Shown here one piece after another: positions 1 through 7,996 of a DNA stretch of 36,753 bases (position 1 is the first letter of the stretch; each line of letters begins with the position of its first letter). The notes beneath the pieces were generated by a model. That model did no database searches. It worked only from the letters and a program-made list of their open reading frames with translations, and was not told where the DNA came from. The translations under genes were made by a program, and so were the position numbers. The stretch comes from Denitrovibrio sp. (GTDB lineage: Bacteria; Chrysiogenota; Deferribacteres; Deferribacterales; Geovibrionaceae). The stretch is taken from positions 364-37,116 of the forward strand of contig PKTM01000023.1 of NCBI GenBank assembly GCA_002869145.1, given 5' to 3'.

Positions 1-132
1 AATGCTCCCTGCACCGCCGATGACAAGAAATTTAGATTTACTGACTATCTCGCACAGTTCTTTGTTGCGTTTAGCTATATCTTCGCTAAAAAGCTCGCTG
101 TTTCTCCCGATTAGTCCTAACACAAAGTCCAT
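1..132 (-). CDS. NAD-dependent nucleotide-sugar dehydratase/epimerase, N-terminal fragment
   Basis: Only the first 44 codons are inside the window; the gene runs off the left edge. The start is ATG at 130-132, preceded by a GGAG-type ribosome site (AGGAG about 8 bases upstream). The fragment has a roughly 30-residue charged helical lead (LFSEDIAKRNKELCEIV) and then a beta-strand entering a Rossmann loop, FLVIGGAGSI at residues 35-44. This layout, a short helical extension before a GGAGSIG loop, is seen in soluble Polysacc_synt_2/SDR sugar dehydratases of O-antigen loci. It follows the WbuB-like transferase after 66 bp and is probably in the same operon. The substrate cannot be read from what is present. 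Confidence 0.7.
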   Translation of the reverse strand, partial: MDFVLGLIGRNSELFSEDIAKRNKELCEIVSKSKFLVIGGAGSI

Positions 133-198
133 TTGTTCGTCTCCTATGTAAGCTTCGGCAAAGGTTATCATGTGTGCGGGGCAAATGACTAACAAACA

Positions 199-1383
199 TT
201 ACTTAATACAGTTGAGTACCTGCTTTGCAGCTGAGCTGGCAACAAACTTTTCACTGAGCAGAACTTTGGCATTTCTGCTTATTGTCAGCCTCTTTTCTTC
301 GTCCATAAGCTTCAGAGCATTCTGATAAAAAGTTTCATCATCTCCGTTGATGCTTATGAGCCCTGCATCATATTGCTCAACAATCTGCTTAAGGTCATTC
401 CCGGGATTTATACTTCCAAGCAGAGGCTTGCCCTGAACCATATACATTAAGAGCTTTCCTTGAAAATTATGAGTCTGATGATGTTTGTTCAGTGAAAAAA
501 GGCCTATGTCGAATTCTGACAGCATTTCGAGATATTCTGCCTGAGAGACGGATGGCATGAGCATAAAATTTTTCAGCCCCCGCTCTTTTACAGCATTCTG
601 AACAAGTTCATATTCATCCCCTTCACCGATAAGCAGAAAGAAAGCCTCCTCATTTGAAGAAAGTCTGTCGGCAAGTCTGACGATATTCATCATATCCTGT
701 GCCTGACCAATATTGCAGCCATAAAAAAAGACAACTTTATCTTCTAGATTCAACTTTTTACGATAGCTGCTTTTACCTGAAAGCTCGACCTCACTTGTCC
801 AGTTAAAAAGCACTTCGAGTCTTTTGTCAGTTTTATAATAATTCTGAAACCACTCCAGATTCTTAGGAGACATAACCCCTATTCTGTCGGCAGCATCATA
901 TGATTTTTTTTCATAGAATTTTAGTAGTTTTGTAACAAGAGATTTTTCGTGAATAATTTTATTATCAATAGCCCACTGAGGGAAAAAATCACGCAGTATA
1001 AGATACGCTGGACATTTCCACTCAGATTTAAGCTTTGACACAAGGCTTCCCCAGAAAATGCTGGGAGAGTAATATACAATCAGATCATGTGGGTTGCCCT
1101 TAATAAAATCATGAAGGGATTTTATCGCTGTGCCTGAGAGGCTCATTTCATTCAATAAACGCTTAACTTTTGAAACATTTTTGATTTTTCCGGTTTTAAA
1201 TTTAATAACGTTGATATTATCTATATCTAAGACCTGGACTTTCCCATTGATAAAAGGTGAGGGGGTTATAACAGTAACACTATGTCCCAGTTTATGGTAT
1301 TCGCAGGCAAGTTCATGCATCATTTTTGATGCCGCTTTAATGCTCTCAGGTAGGTAGTCGTCTACAACGATACATATTTTCAT
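199..1383 (-). CDS. wbuB: WbuB-like GT4 glycosyltransferase (L-FucNAc/L-QuiNAc transferase type)
   Basis: This 394-residue protein has a two-domain GT-B layout. The N-terminus MKICIVVDDYLPES and the HELACEYHKLGHSVTVIT segment form the acceptor domain. The C-terminal domain has the family-typical NIGQAQDMMNIVRLADRL stretch (near 225-243) and a nucleotide-sugar-binding segment with FQGKLLMYMVQGKPLLGSI near 300-320. That combination is characteristic of the WbuB subgroup of GT4, which commonly sits directly after genes for N-acetyl-L-fucosamine or N-acetyl-L-quinovosamine synthesis, as it does here (wbjB-wbjD-reductase-wbuB). It acts on the cytoplasmic face of the inner membrane. It starts 9 bp after the reductase. 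Donor identity is inferred from context. Confidence 0.8.
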   Translation of the reverse strand: MKICIVVDDYLPESIKAASKMMHELACEYHKLGHSVTVITPSPFINGKVQVLDIDNINVIKFKTGKIKNVSKVKRLLNEMSLSGTAIKSLHDFIKGNPHDLIVYYSPSIFWGSLVSKLKSEWKCPAYLILRDFFPQWAIDNKIIHEKSLVTKLLKFYEKKSYDAADRIGVMSPKNLEWFQNYYKTDKRLEVLFNWTSEVELSGKSSYRKKLNLEDKVVFFYGCNIGQAQDMMNIVRLADRLSSNEEAFFLLIGEGDEYELVQNAVKERGLKNFMLMPSVSQAEYLEMLSEFDIGLFSLNKHHQTHNFQGKLLMYMVQGKPLLGSINPGNDLKQIVEQYDAGLISINGDDETFYQNALKLMDEEKRLTISRNAKVLLSEKFVASSAAKQVLNCIK

Positions 1384-1392
1384 ACTGATATT

Positions 1393-2292
1393 CTAGCTTC
1401 TTTTTTTAATGTAACAATCAGAGGCAGAAAAGTGCTCAAACATCTCTCTAATCATTTTTTCCCATGTTGGAGGAATATACCCTGTTAACTTTCTGAATCT
1501 ATCACTGCTCATCGATCTGTCCAAGACAAAATTGTCATATGGCTTCACAACTATATCCTTACCATACTCATCCTTTATAATGTTAAGTAGATCATATTTT
1601 GAGACAGGGTTGCTGGAGACATGGTATAACCCGTTCAAGTCCTTGTTAGGTATTATATATTTAGATATAATATTAGCCATCTCTATAGTAGGAAATCCTG
1701 AATATATTGCATTAGTAAATCCATTAACTTCCCCCTTTTCGCACATGAACCAGTCCACCAGACTTAGGTTTGATTTCAGTTCATGGCCTATGATAGAGGT
1801 TCTCAGAGTAATGCTGTGCGGATATTTTACTTCCCCTAGATACTTTGTCTTACCATAAAGATCTTCCGCGTCTGAGTTGTCTTCCTCTGTATAATTACCT
1901 TTTCTGCCGTCAAATACGCAGTCTGTGCTGATATGTATAAATCTGGCACCTGCTGTCTTTGCCACCAGTGCAAGGCGGTGTGGGAGAGCTGCATTTATAT
2001 TAATAGCAGTCAAAGGTTCTTTTGCTGAAGGAAGCTGTTTTATTATTCCAATACAGTTTATGATAATTTCTGGCTGTATATCGGCAACAGATTTTAAAAT
2101 CGATTCAAAGTTGTCTGCATCCACGCCCTCAGTGATCAATGACAATTCATCAGCATTAAAATAATTCTGAAGTCCAGATTTGCTTCTAACGGTTCCGAAT
2201 ACTTCAAAAGATTCTGCTTTATACATCTCTTTGAAAAGCGTATGCCCAAGCATTCCGGTTACACCTAAAATCAGAATCCTAGTTTTACCCAT
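1393..2292 (-). CDS. RmlD-like SDR: UDP-2-acetamido-2,6-dideoxy-L-hexos-4-ulose reductase
   Basis: A 299-residue extended SDR. It has the NAD(P)-binding loop LGVTGMLGH (9-17), STDCVF (122-127) and the catalytic pair Tyr146/Lys150 in YGKTK. Overall it resembles RmlD (dTDP-4-dehydrorhamnose reductase). It sits after a WbjB-type dehydratase/epimerase and a WbjD-type 2-epimerase, so its natural job is 4-keto reduction of a UDP-linked L-sugar. It lacks the C-terminal cupin of WbjC/CapF (about 370 residues); a short RmlD-type reductase with these partners resembles the WbvR branch, which yields L-RhaNAc/L-QuiNAc. The gene ends in TAG nine bases before the next ATG in the same frame; I read that TAG as a real stop because read-through would fuse two complete enzymes. 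Confidence 0.8.
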   Translation of the reverse strand: MGKTRILILGVTGMLGHTLFKEMYKAESFEVFGTVRSKSGLQNYFNADELSLITEGVDADNFESILKSVADIQPEIIINCIGIIKQLPSAKEPLTAININAALPHRLALVAKTAGARFIHISTDCVFDGRKGNYTEEDNSDAEDLYGKTKYLGEVKYPHSITLRTSIIGHELKSNLSLVDWFMCEKGEVNGFTNAIYSGFPTIEMANIISKYIIPNKDLNGLYHVSSNPVSKYDLLNIIKDEYGKDIVVKPYDNFVLDRSMSSDRFRKLTGYIPPTWEKMIREMFEHFSASDCYIKKRS

Positions 2293-2301
2293 GAAATCTC
2301 C

Positions 2302-3423
2302 TTAATATCGTTTCCAGACAGTCCTGTTGATGTAGTCAATATAGCTTAAGATTATTCGTACGACTTTTTTTGATACTGTTGACGTATCATAATCTTTAAC
2401 AATACCCATTTGACCGGCTTTGAACTGAGCGGTTACAACATTTATAGCGTTTATGATATCATCACTTTTCAGCCCAGACATTATGAGCGTACCTTCGTCC
2501 ATCCCCTCCGGTCTTTCATGAGCCTGTCTAACTGTAATAGCCGGAAAGTTTAATATTGAAGATTCCTCTGTAATTGTTCCGCTGTCGCTGATGGCGCAGT
2601 AAGCATTTTTCTGTAACGCTATGTAGTCGAAAAAACCAAGGGGTTTCATAAATTCTACAAGCGGACTGAATTCAAACTTGGGAAGATTTTCCATCTTTTT
2701 TCTTGTACGCGGATGTGTGGATACAATGATTCGTTTTTTATAGGTATCTGCTATAGCGTTCAGTGATTTGAGAAGATCGCTGAAGTTCTGCTCGCTGTCA
2801 ACATTCTCTTCCCTATGGGCACTTACTATAAAAAATTCGCCGGATTTTAAATTAAGCTTTTTCAAAACATCTGAATCTTTGATATCACTTTTATGATACT
2901 CAAGCACTTCCTGCATGGAGGAACCAGTTTTAATGACTGTCTCTGCAGGAATTCCTTCGGCTATCAAATATCTTCTGGCATGTTCTGTCAGAGTCATATT
3001 TATATCACTCAAATGATCCACAATCTTCCTGTTTATCTCTTCTGGGACTCTCTGGTCAAAACACCTGTTACCCGCTTCCATATGGAAGACAGGTATTTTC
3101 CTTCTTTTAGCTGAAATAACTGACAGACAGCTGTTTGTGTCGCCATATAGAAGCACTGCATCTGGCTTAACTTTCTCCAGCAGCTCATCAGACTTGCTGA
3201 TCACATTTGCGATAGTAGATGCTGCGTTCTCTCCGGCAGCGTTTAAGAAGAAATCTGGTTGTTTGATACCCATATCATTAAAAAAGACTTCATTCAGTTC
3301 ATAGTCAAAATTCTGGCCTGTATGGACGAGAATATGCTCCGTATACTTTTCAAGCTCAGGTATTACCCTGCTAAGCTTAATAATCTCAGGCCTGGTGCCG
3401 ACAATTGTCATCACTTTTTTCAT
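2302..3423 (-). CDS. wbjD: UDP-N-acetyl-hexosamine C2-epimerase (WbjD/FnlC-like)
   Basis: A 373-residue member of the non-hydrolysing UDP-GlcNAc 2-epimerase family (UDPGP-2-epimerase fold). Visible motifs are GTRPEIIKL (9-17), GDTNS (94-98), HMEAGNR (114-120) and the PEE triad (127-129). It should invert C2 of the 6-deoxy-L-hexosamine made by its neighbours, giving UDP-L-FucNAc or UDP-L-QuiNAc. It overlaps the wbjB stop by 4 bp (ATGA), so the two are translationally coupled, and it ends 9 bp before the reductase. Its length and motifs look complete. Confidence 0.88.
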   Translation of the reverse strand: MKKVMTIVGTRPEIIKLSRVIPELEKYTEHILVHTGQNFDYELNEVFFNDMGIKQPDFFLNAAGENAASTIANVISKSDELLEKVKPDAVLLYGDTNSCLSVISAKRRKIPVFHMEAGNRCFDQRVPEEINRKIVDHLSDINMTLTEHARRYLIAEGIPAETVIKTGSSMQEVLEYHKSDIKDSDVLKKLNLKSGEFFIVSAHREENVDSEQNFSDLLKSLNAIADTYKKRIIVSTHPRTRKKMENLPKFEFSPLVEFMKPLGFFDYIALQKNAYCAISDSGTITEESSILNFPAITVRQAHERPEGMDEGTLIMSGLKSDDIINAINVVTAQFKAGQMGIVKDYDTSTVSKKVVRIILSYIDYINRTVWKRY

Positions 3424-4445
3424 TTAATAACCCCGAACTCTTTTAAATCACCCTGTATCTCTCTAAGCTCTAAAAGCATCTGTAAAAGCTCTTCTTCATT
3501 AAGCCTGTGCGTGTTATGTGAATTGTAATCATTTGCTTCTTGAATGACTTTGCCCTCTTCAAAATATTTCCCGTAGTTCAGGTCTCTGTTGTCAGCTGGA
3601 ACTCTGAAATAATCCTCTAGGTCATCCGCATGAACCATCTCTTCTCTTGTCAGCAGAGTTTCATACAGTTTTTCACCATGTCTTGTGCCTATTACACTTA
3701 TTTTGTGGCTGCTTTTCCCCAGCATCTTTCTTATTGTGTCGGCCAAAAGACCAACAGTAGCAGCAGGAGACTTCTGAACAAAAATATCTCCGTTATTCCC
3801 ATTTTTAAAAGCAAACATAACTAGGTTTACAGCGTCATCCAGACTCATCATGAACCTTGTCATATCCGGGTCGGTAATTGAAATATCCATACCTTTCCTG
3901 ATCTGATCTATAAAAAGAGGAATAACTGAACCTCGGCTTGCCATAACATTGCCGTATCTTGTACAGCAGATGGTTGTTTCATTCTCTGCTATGTTTCTGC
4001 TCTTTGCTACAGCAACCTTCTCCATCATAGCCTTGCTTATTCCCATAGCATTTATAGGATAAACGGCCTTATCTGTGCTTAAAACTATGACTTTTTTCAC
4101 TTTATACTTTATGGCGGTATTCAGCATGTTTTCTGTGCCTACCACGTTGGTCTGAACCGCCTGCATAGGATAAAACTCACATGAAGGTACTTGCTTCAGT
4201 GCAGCAGCATGAAAAATATAATCTACACCTCTGACTGCATCGTTCAGAGAGTTTATATCTCTAACGTCACCAAGATAAAATTTGAGCTTTTCACTGTTGT
4301 AAGCTTTCCTCATATCGTCTTGTTTTTTCTCATCTCTTGAAAAGATTCGTATCTCTTTTATATCAGTATGAAGAAAGTTTCTTAATACAGCATTTCCAAA
4401 AGAACCTGTCCCGCCTGTAATTAAAAGTATTTTATTTTTGAACAT
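3420..4445 (-). CDS. wbjB: UDP-GlcNAc 4,6-dehydratase / 5-epimerase (WbjB/FnlA/CapE type)
   Basis: About 341 residues counted from the ATG at 4443-4445, which gives the family-typical MFKNK N-terminus; two further in-frame ATGs lie at 4449-4454 (longest form ends at 4454). The Rossmann loop is TGGTGSFG (10-17). STDKAVYP lies at 123-130, and the active site has the Met-x3-Lys variant (Met134/Lys138 in MGISK) that distinguishes FlaA1/CapE/WbjB enzymes from Tyr-x3-Lys SDRs. It removes water across C4-C6 of UDP-GlcNAc and inverts C5, opening the L-sugar pathway. Either start overlaps the end of the upstream transferase. It looks intact. Confidence 0.88.
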   Translation of the reverse strand: MFKNKILLITGGTGSFGNAVLRNFLHTDIKEIRIFSRDEKKQDDMRKAYNSEKLKFYLGDVRDINSLNDAVRGVDYIFHAAALKQVPSCEFYPMQAVQTNVVGTENMLNTAIKYKVKKVIVLSTDKAVYPINAMGISKAMMEKVAVAKSRNIAENETTICCTRYGNVMASRGSVIPLFIDQIRKGMDISITDPDMTRFMMSLDDAVNLVMFAFKNGNNGDIFVQKSPAATVGLLADTIRKMLGKSSHKISVIGTRHGEKLYETLLTREEMVHADDLEDYFRVPADNRDLNYGKYFEEGKVIQEANDYNSHNTHRLNEEELLQMLLELREIQGDLKEFGVIK

Positions 4446-5583
4446 TTCCATCATCCTTTATTTTATTTAAAATATTTAAATATTTATTTGCTCTTGAATT
4501 TGGGGTTTCAAATGTCTTTAGCTGCTTTTCTACTTCTTGAACTAACTTCTCTTGTAAAGATTTATTAGTCATCAGCATAATAATTTTATCTACTGTATCT
4601 TCAGGATTCAATGCATCAAAATATACAGCGCTTTCTCCACAAATATCTCTGGCAAAAGAGAAGTCTGAAGACAAAAGAGGTTTTTTCATTTTCATAGCTT
4701 CAGGATATACTGCACTAAAAGTTTCTAAGAGCGTTGTTGAAATAACAGCATCTGCCTGTTCGTACAAAGATGGACATGACAGCTGTGGTACACTTCCAAC
4801 ATTAATTACATTTAATTTTACTTCATCATCAAAAATCTTGCCATAACTCTCTTCGTCAATGGTTAGAATAATTTTCAAATTATAACCAGATAACCGTTTT
4901 AGAACATCATTTAACAAAGTCAAGTTTTTTGCTGGATGATTATGCGCTATGTATAATAATCTGAATTCATCATATTTTTTTTCAGGCAGCTTAATATAAA
5001 ATTCATTATCTTTATCGGCATATACTTTATTATCGAAAACTTGACTTACTGTGTTTCCTACTACAAAGAACCTATCTTTAGCTTCTTTCATTATATTTCT
5101 TAATTTATCAGAAGCATCATTTGTTTCTAGTACATAATAATCTGCATCTGTTCTTAAATGGTAAAGTTTATACTTGATAAGCAGTCTTATTCTTATTTTT
5201 TTAAAGAATGAAAGTCTATCAAATGCAATAGATGTGGGGTTATATACCCAGCCATCTGCGAACCCAAGCAAGTGAATTGATTTTGGTTTCCAGTATGATG
5301 GGCCGAAGACTGTAAAAACAGCATCAGGATTTACTTTTTCTTCTATTTCGTCCAGTTGCCTAATTATTTTTTTTCTTGTGATAAATTTAGCAGGGCTTGT
5401 TTCTATTAAATAAAAATAAAAGTTGTCAGGAAACATGCTGCTGTCTAATTGTCTGTCAATTTCTTGAGATAAAAGAACATGATATTCATTTCCAGGGATA
5501 TCTTTAATTTCATTTATAAAAGAAAGTGCAACTTGTACACCACCACCAAAATATAAAGTTGAAGTATTAATTATAATTTTCAT
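4432..5583 (-). CDS. GT4-like glycosyltransferase
   Basis: 383 residues. The N-terminal MKIIINTSTLYFGGGVQVA is the glycine-rich opening of a GT-B acceptor domain. The C-terminal donor domain has LLYIAHNHPAKN (near 240), SCPSLYEQADAVIST and ETFSAVYPEAMKMKKPLL, with the E-x7-E arrangement (ETFSAVYPE) typical of retaining GT4 enzymes. It should add one sugar of the repeat unit on the inner face of the membrane; donor unknown. It is the first gene after the 267 bp gap that holds a candidate promoter, so it may head a sub-operon with the L-sugar genes. The DNA here is strongly AT-rich by eye. Confidence 0.8.
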   Translation of the reverse strand: MKIIINTSTLYFGGGVQVALSFINEIKDIPGNEYHVLLSQEIDRQLDSSMFPDNFYFYLIETSPAKFITRKKIIRQLDEIEEKVNPDAVFTVFGPSYWKPKSIHLLGFADGWVYNPTSIAFDRLSFFKKIRIRLLIKYKLYHLRTDADYYVLETNDASDKLRNIMKEAKDRFFVVGNTVSQVFDNKVYADKDNEFYIKLPEKKYDEFRLLYIAHNHPAKNLTLLNDVLKRLSGYNLKIILTIDEESYGKIFDDEVKLNVINVGSVPQLSCPSLYEQADAVISTTLLETFSAVYPEAMKMKKPLLSSDFSFARDICGESAVYFDALNPEDTVDKIIMLMTNKSLQEKLVQEVEKQLKTFETPNSRANKYLNILNKIKDDGNVQK

Positions 5584-5850
5584 TTTAAGTGACCTATATC
5601 TAGTTTTAAAGACATCATAATTTAATCACTAAGGCAACGCATCGTTAATTATATACTTTTATACTCAACAGGTTATGGTTGCTAAGCGGACTCCTCTTCA
5701 TATGTTATATTTTTACTGTATATTTAGTTCAAGCTACCCATATTGACATAACGAGAATCTGATCCTTCGAAATATTTCAGTTCTACGAAGATACATAATT
5801 AACAACAGTCATGCCATGCTGCGACTGAGGTTCCTGCATAAAGCTTAGTC
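5584..5850. other. 267 bp intergenic gap: hairpin after galE and candidate promoters
   Basis: One of the two largest gaps in the locus. I see no open frame with a ribosome site on either strand. The galE-proximal end holds an 8 bp inverted repeat, and the middle holds promoter-like elements reading toward the downstream glycosyltransferase (listed separately). A perfect TATAAT box also occurs on the minus strand at 5648-5653, but without a recognisable -35 at the proper distance. Confidence 0.5.
5704..5732 (-). promoter_or_regulatory. Candidate sigma70 promoter for GT4-wbjB-wbjD-reductase-wbuB
   Basis: On the minus strand TTGAAC (5732-5727) and TATAAC (5709-5704) are separated by exactly 17 bases. 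This is the best promoter match in the gap and points at the gene starting at 5583, leaving a leader of about 115 bases. It is a sequence match only. Confidence 0.4.
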
Positions 5851-5857
5851 TCAGTCG
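5822..5857 (-). terminator. Hairpin at the end of galE
   Basis: CGACTGAG at 5822-5829 pairs perfectly with CTCAGTCG at 5850-5857 around a 20-base loop. The distal arm overlaps the galE stop codon. No T-run follows, so this is not a classic intrinsic terminator; it could instead protect the 3' end of the message or mark a processing point. Confidence 0.35.
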
Positions 5858-6885
5858 TTAGTTTTTTCCCATTGATAAGCACTCTGACAAATTAGTGAGA
5901 TATCATCAAATTTAGGGATCCATCCCATTTTTGATTTAATTTTTCTATTATCAGCAATAATAGCAGGAGTATCCCCCTCTCTCCTCGGTGCTGTTTCCAC
6001 AGGAAAGTCTGAGTCAGAACAAGCTTTCATCGCGCCTATTACCTCTCTGACAGAATATCCTCTGCCGTAGCCTGCATTGAAAATATCACTCGGGTTGTCA
6101 TCCAGATAGCTGATAGCTTTTAAATGTGCATCTGCAAGATCGTCTACATGTATATAATCCCTCACCCCGGTACCATCCGGAGTGTTAAAATCTTTGCCGA
6201 AAATAGACATCTTTTCCCTCTTGCCAGCGGCACATTCGCTCGCAATTTTTATGAGATGTGTAGCGTTCGGGAACCTATGTCCTATTCTTGGCTCTAAACT
6301 TCCGTTAGTATAATTAATATCCGCCCCGGCTACGTTAAAATATCTGAAAATAACATATCTGAAGTCATTATAGGCAGCGGCAGTATCTTCAAGCACTCTT
6401 TCGCTCATCAGCTTACTCATACCATATGGGTTTATAGGGTTCAGAGGAAAAGATTCGCTAACTCCAACCTCCGGCAACTGATCGGTCTCGCCGTAAACTG
6501 CCGCAGTGCTCGAGAAGATGAACTTTTTCACCTTAGATTCCACTGCACATTTTACTAGATTAATTGTATTAACCGTGTTGTTCATATAATATTTAAGTGG
6601 GTCTTTTACTGACTCCGGAACCACAATAGATCCTGCGAAATGTATGATACAGTCGAAACTGTTCTGACGGAGAAGTTCTCCTAGCTTTTCAAAATCATTC
6701 AGATCCATCTCTATGAAGCTAAACTCCCTGAATAGCAACAAGCGATCCAAAGTATCTCTGCTCCCAGTAGATAAGTTATCTAAGATTGTGATATTGTAAT
6801 CTGTAGTGCATAACAGTTGCTTTGCCAGATGGCTGCCAATATAGCCAGCCCCGCCGGTAATTAAAATTGATTTATTCTTATACAT
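5851..6885 (-). CDS. galE: UDP-glucose/UDP-GlcNAc 4-epimerase
   Basis: 344 residues from ATG at 6883-6885; an upstream TTG at 6898-6900 would add five residues but is less likely. The NAD loop is TGGAGYIGSH (10-19), with SSTAAVYG (125-132) and Tyr154/Lys158 in YGMSK. FRYFNVAGAD and VRDYIHVDDLADAH are the standard GalE landmarks. It supplies UDP-Gal or UDP-GalNAc for the repeat unit. It overlaps the upstream transferase by 8 bp. The sequence appears complete and without odd residues. Confidence 0.9.
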   Translation of the reverse strand: MYKNKSILITGGAGYIGSHLAKQLLCTTDYNITILDNLSTGSRDTLDRLLLFREFSFIEMDLNDFEKLGELLRQNSFDCIIHFAGSIVVPESVKDPLKYYMNNTVNTINLVKCAVESKVKKFIFSSTAAVYGETDQLPEVGVSESFPLNPINPYGMSKLMSERVLEDTAAAYNDFRYVIFRYFNVAGADINYTNGSLEPRIGHRFPNATHLIKIASECAAGKREKMSIFGKDFNTPDGTGVRDYIHVDDLADAHLKAISYLDDNPSDIFNAGYGRGYSVREVIGAMKACSDSDFPVETAPRREGDTPAIIADNRKIKSKMGWIPKFDDISLICQSAYQWEKTND

Positions 6886-7891
6886 TATTATACTTTTCAA
6901 AGAAATTTATTAGTTTATCTATTTTATTTTCTATTTTTATTTTACTTTTACTCACATCACCATCTAAATACTCTTTCATCTTTAATGAAATATCTAAACT
7001 GTTTGTTGGGTCGAATACTAAGCTTGGTTCAACTGCTTGATAAACATATTCTAAATCAGATGCTATTACATCCAAATCCATATTTACAGCCTCAATTAGC
7101 CCTAATCCAAAAGTCTCTTCTGTTGAGGGAAATATAAGGCATCTACTTTGTGAGTATAGTTTGCAGACATCATCTTTGGACAACTTGCCAAGATTTATAA
7201 TATTGGCATTGCCTTTTTTATTCACGTCATTTAACTTCTCTATCAATTCTTCATGACCGTCTTCAATAGTAAGTGCTAAGGTAAATGATCTGCTTTCATT
7301 AGCTAAAATTTCACAAGCTTCTATTAGCCTGCTATGATTTTTATGTGGATGTGCTAATGAGACATAGCAAAAATCATATATTTTAGAACTAGTCCCCAAT
7401 AGCTTCCTATCACAAAGCCTGAAAAAAGGCAAAAGCTCTACATTGTGATACGAATACTTGTCAACAAACTTATTCTTAATGTAATCATTCTGGCAAGCCA
7501 CAATATCTATATTGCTTATAAAATTTTTGATGTAAATCTGCTGTAGAAAATATTTTACAAAGAATTTGAGTGATGTTCTCACTAACTTACTATTTGGCAT
7601 TAAAAGGTAAGGGTTGTGAAAATAGACCATCGAGTTTTTTGATTTTACTAGTGGTGGCAAATTCCCGAAATATAGAGCATTATTGATACGTTTTGAAAAT
7701 AGTTTTATCTTTTTAAGATTGCTATCCATATGTATGACTTGTATATTATCGCTTGATTGTAGCATTTGAAGTGAATGATCTACATAAACAACAATTTTCA
7801 TATCAGAGTGCATTTTTTTAATATATTCAATTAAATAAAGCAGAAGCTCCAAGCCACCACCATTTTTAATATTTGGTGCAATTAAATTCAT
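6878..7891 (-). CDS. GT4 glycosyltransferase
   Basis: 337 residues. The start MNLIAPNIKNGGGLELL has the glycine-rich GT-B entry. The C-terminal half has FCYVSLAHPHKNHSRLIEA (near 195-213) and then CLIFPSTEETFGLGLIEAV, whose E-x7-E pair (ETFGLGLIE) is the GT4 donor-site signature. It is one of five glycosyltransferases in the window. An AAAGGAG-like site lies upstream of the ATG with rather long spacing. It is preceded by a 105 bp gap after the polymerase and overlaps galE by 8 bp. Donor and acceptor are unknown. Confidence 0.8.
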   Translation of the reverse strand: MNLIAPNIKNGGGLELLLYLIEYIKKMHSDMKIVVYVDHSLQMLQSSDNIQVIHMDSNLKKIKLFSKRINNALYFGNLPPLVKSKNSMVYFHNPYLLMPNSKLVRTSLKFFVKYFLQQIYIKNFISNIDIVACQNDYIKNKFVDKYSYHNVELLPFFRLCDRKLLGTSSKIYDFCYVSLAHPHKNHSRLIEACEILANESRSFTLALTIEDGHEELIEKLNDVNKKGNANIINLGKLSKDDVCKLYSQSRCLIFPSTEETFGLGLIEAVNMDLDVIASDLEYVYQAVEPSLVFDPTNSLDISLKMKEYLDGDVSKSKIKIENKIDKLINFFEKYNNV

Positions 7892-7996
7892 TAATAACTT
7901 TAACTCCTTTACTAGTAACTGTCAATATTGCTTACAATACTCTTAATCACTTAGTATTTTGCAGAAATTGCTCTAATAGTTACTAAAATATAGGGT
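7892..7996 (-). repeat. Nested inverted repeats in the wzy-GT4 gap
   Basis: TAGTAACT (7913-7920) is the reverse complement of AGTTACTA (7978-7985), and inside it AATACT (7936-7941) pairs with AGTATT (7953-7958). The transcript could fold into a long interrupted stem just ahead of the ribosome site of the next gene. No T-run follows it. It could be a regulatory leader or chance in AT-rich DNA. Confidence 0.3.
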
